Below the pieces are notes generated by a model. That model worked only from the letters and a program-made list of their open reading frames with translations. It was not told the origin of the DNA and made no database searches. DNA of 64,000 bases from Cylindrobasidium torrendii FP15055 ss-10 (lineage: Eukaryota; Basidiomycota; Agaricomycetes; Agaricales; Physalacriaceae), in NCBI GenBank assembly GCA_000934385.1, contig KN880489.1, forward strand, positions 62,001 to 126,000, given 5' to 3'. Shown piece after piece: positions 63,897 to 64,000 of this stretch (the stretch's first letter is position 1; the number at the start of each line of letters is the position of its first letter). Both the position numbers and the translations under genes were made by a program.

Positions 63897-64000
63897 TTCG
63901 CCCCGAACCCAAGGCGCACATTTGTCCGCCGTCTAATGCCAACCATCCATCTGGACGCTGGGAATCACTCTTCATATACTCGTTCATATGCAAGTTTACC
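63897..64000 (+). CDS. Partial gene running off the window (possible WHIM-type protein)
   Basis: An ATG at 63897-63899 starts MATVRPEPKAHICPPS, which continues open to the window edge with RWESLFIYSFICKFT. Several Agaricomycete proteins with a WHIM1/DDT-like start have a similar short basic/proline leader followed by an aromatic helix. The identity is a guess from 34 residues. The gene is truncated by the window. Confidence 0.4.

Noticed and set aside
1..64000. Transposons, LTRs, CRISPR arrays, tRNA or rRNA genes
   Set aside because: No transposase or reverse-transcriptase frames, inverted terminal repeats, regular direct-repeat arrays or clear cloverleaf sequence were noticed by eye. Subtle tRNAs with introns could be missed.

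Overview
The window is nuclear DNA from a filamentous basidiomycete, most likely an Agaricomycete. This is supported by dense genes (about 31 in 64 kb), many introns of roughly 45-65 bp with GT-AG ends, and gene families typical of that class: a homeodomain (HD) mating-type locus, a beta-flanking protein gene and an orphan Agaricomycete-type 7TM protein. Gene style recalls Ceratobasidiaceae (Rhizoctonia-like), but that placement is inference. Nothing bacterial or plasmid-like is present, and I saw no transposon, CRISPR array, rRNA or tRNA. Exon-intron structures were read by hand from protein similarity and splice signals, so outer coordinates are firmer than internal ones.

Layout. 1-3281 has no convincing gene. 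3.3-6.9 kb: a DUF5077-DUF3472 protein and an MFS drug antiporter. 7.1-17.1 kb: REV7, sorting nexin SNX4/ATG24, a PTM1-like Golgi 7TM protein and RPB2. 17.6-25.2 kb: fructosamine-kinase family protein, an LEA-like alanine-rich protein, the beta-flanking protein, an unknown protein, the AP endonuclease APN1 and a Pro/Ala-rich small protein. 25.9-35.1 kb: glycogenin with a very long disordered tail, a mitochondrial ABC1/ADCK2 kinase and cohesin loader MAU2/SCC4. 35.8-42.8 kb: the HD mating-type region. 43.4-52.7 kb: RSC9, ARMH3, a mitochondrial PPR protein, SEC61 gamma and an orphan 7TM protein. 53.0-64.0 kb: COG1, two MBOAT (wax-synthase type) acyltransferase paralogues facing outward around TMEM115, a beta-trefoil lectin-like protein, a RING E3, FAM32A and the start of a further gene.

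The most notable region is the HD locus. An intact HD2 gene (minus strand, canonical WFQNRR helix) is divergently paired with only a short HD1-like N-terminal fragment. A full-length HD1-like gene, sharing the fragment's N-terminal dimerisation signature but with a strongly degenerate homeodomain, lies 1.6 kb further on. This looks like duplication followed by truncation or neofunctionalisation at a mating-type locus. The beta-flanking gene about 15 kb away and the glycogenin gene support the assignment. Most of the rest is housekeeping: DNA repair (REV7, APN1), transcription and chromatin (RPB2, RSC9, MAU2, FAM32A) and Golgi/endosome traffic (SNX4, PTM1-like, ARMH3, COG1, TMEM115, SEC61G).
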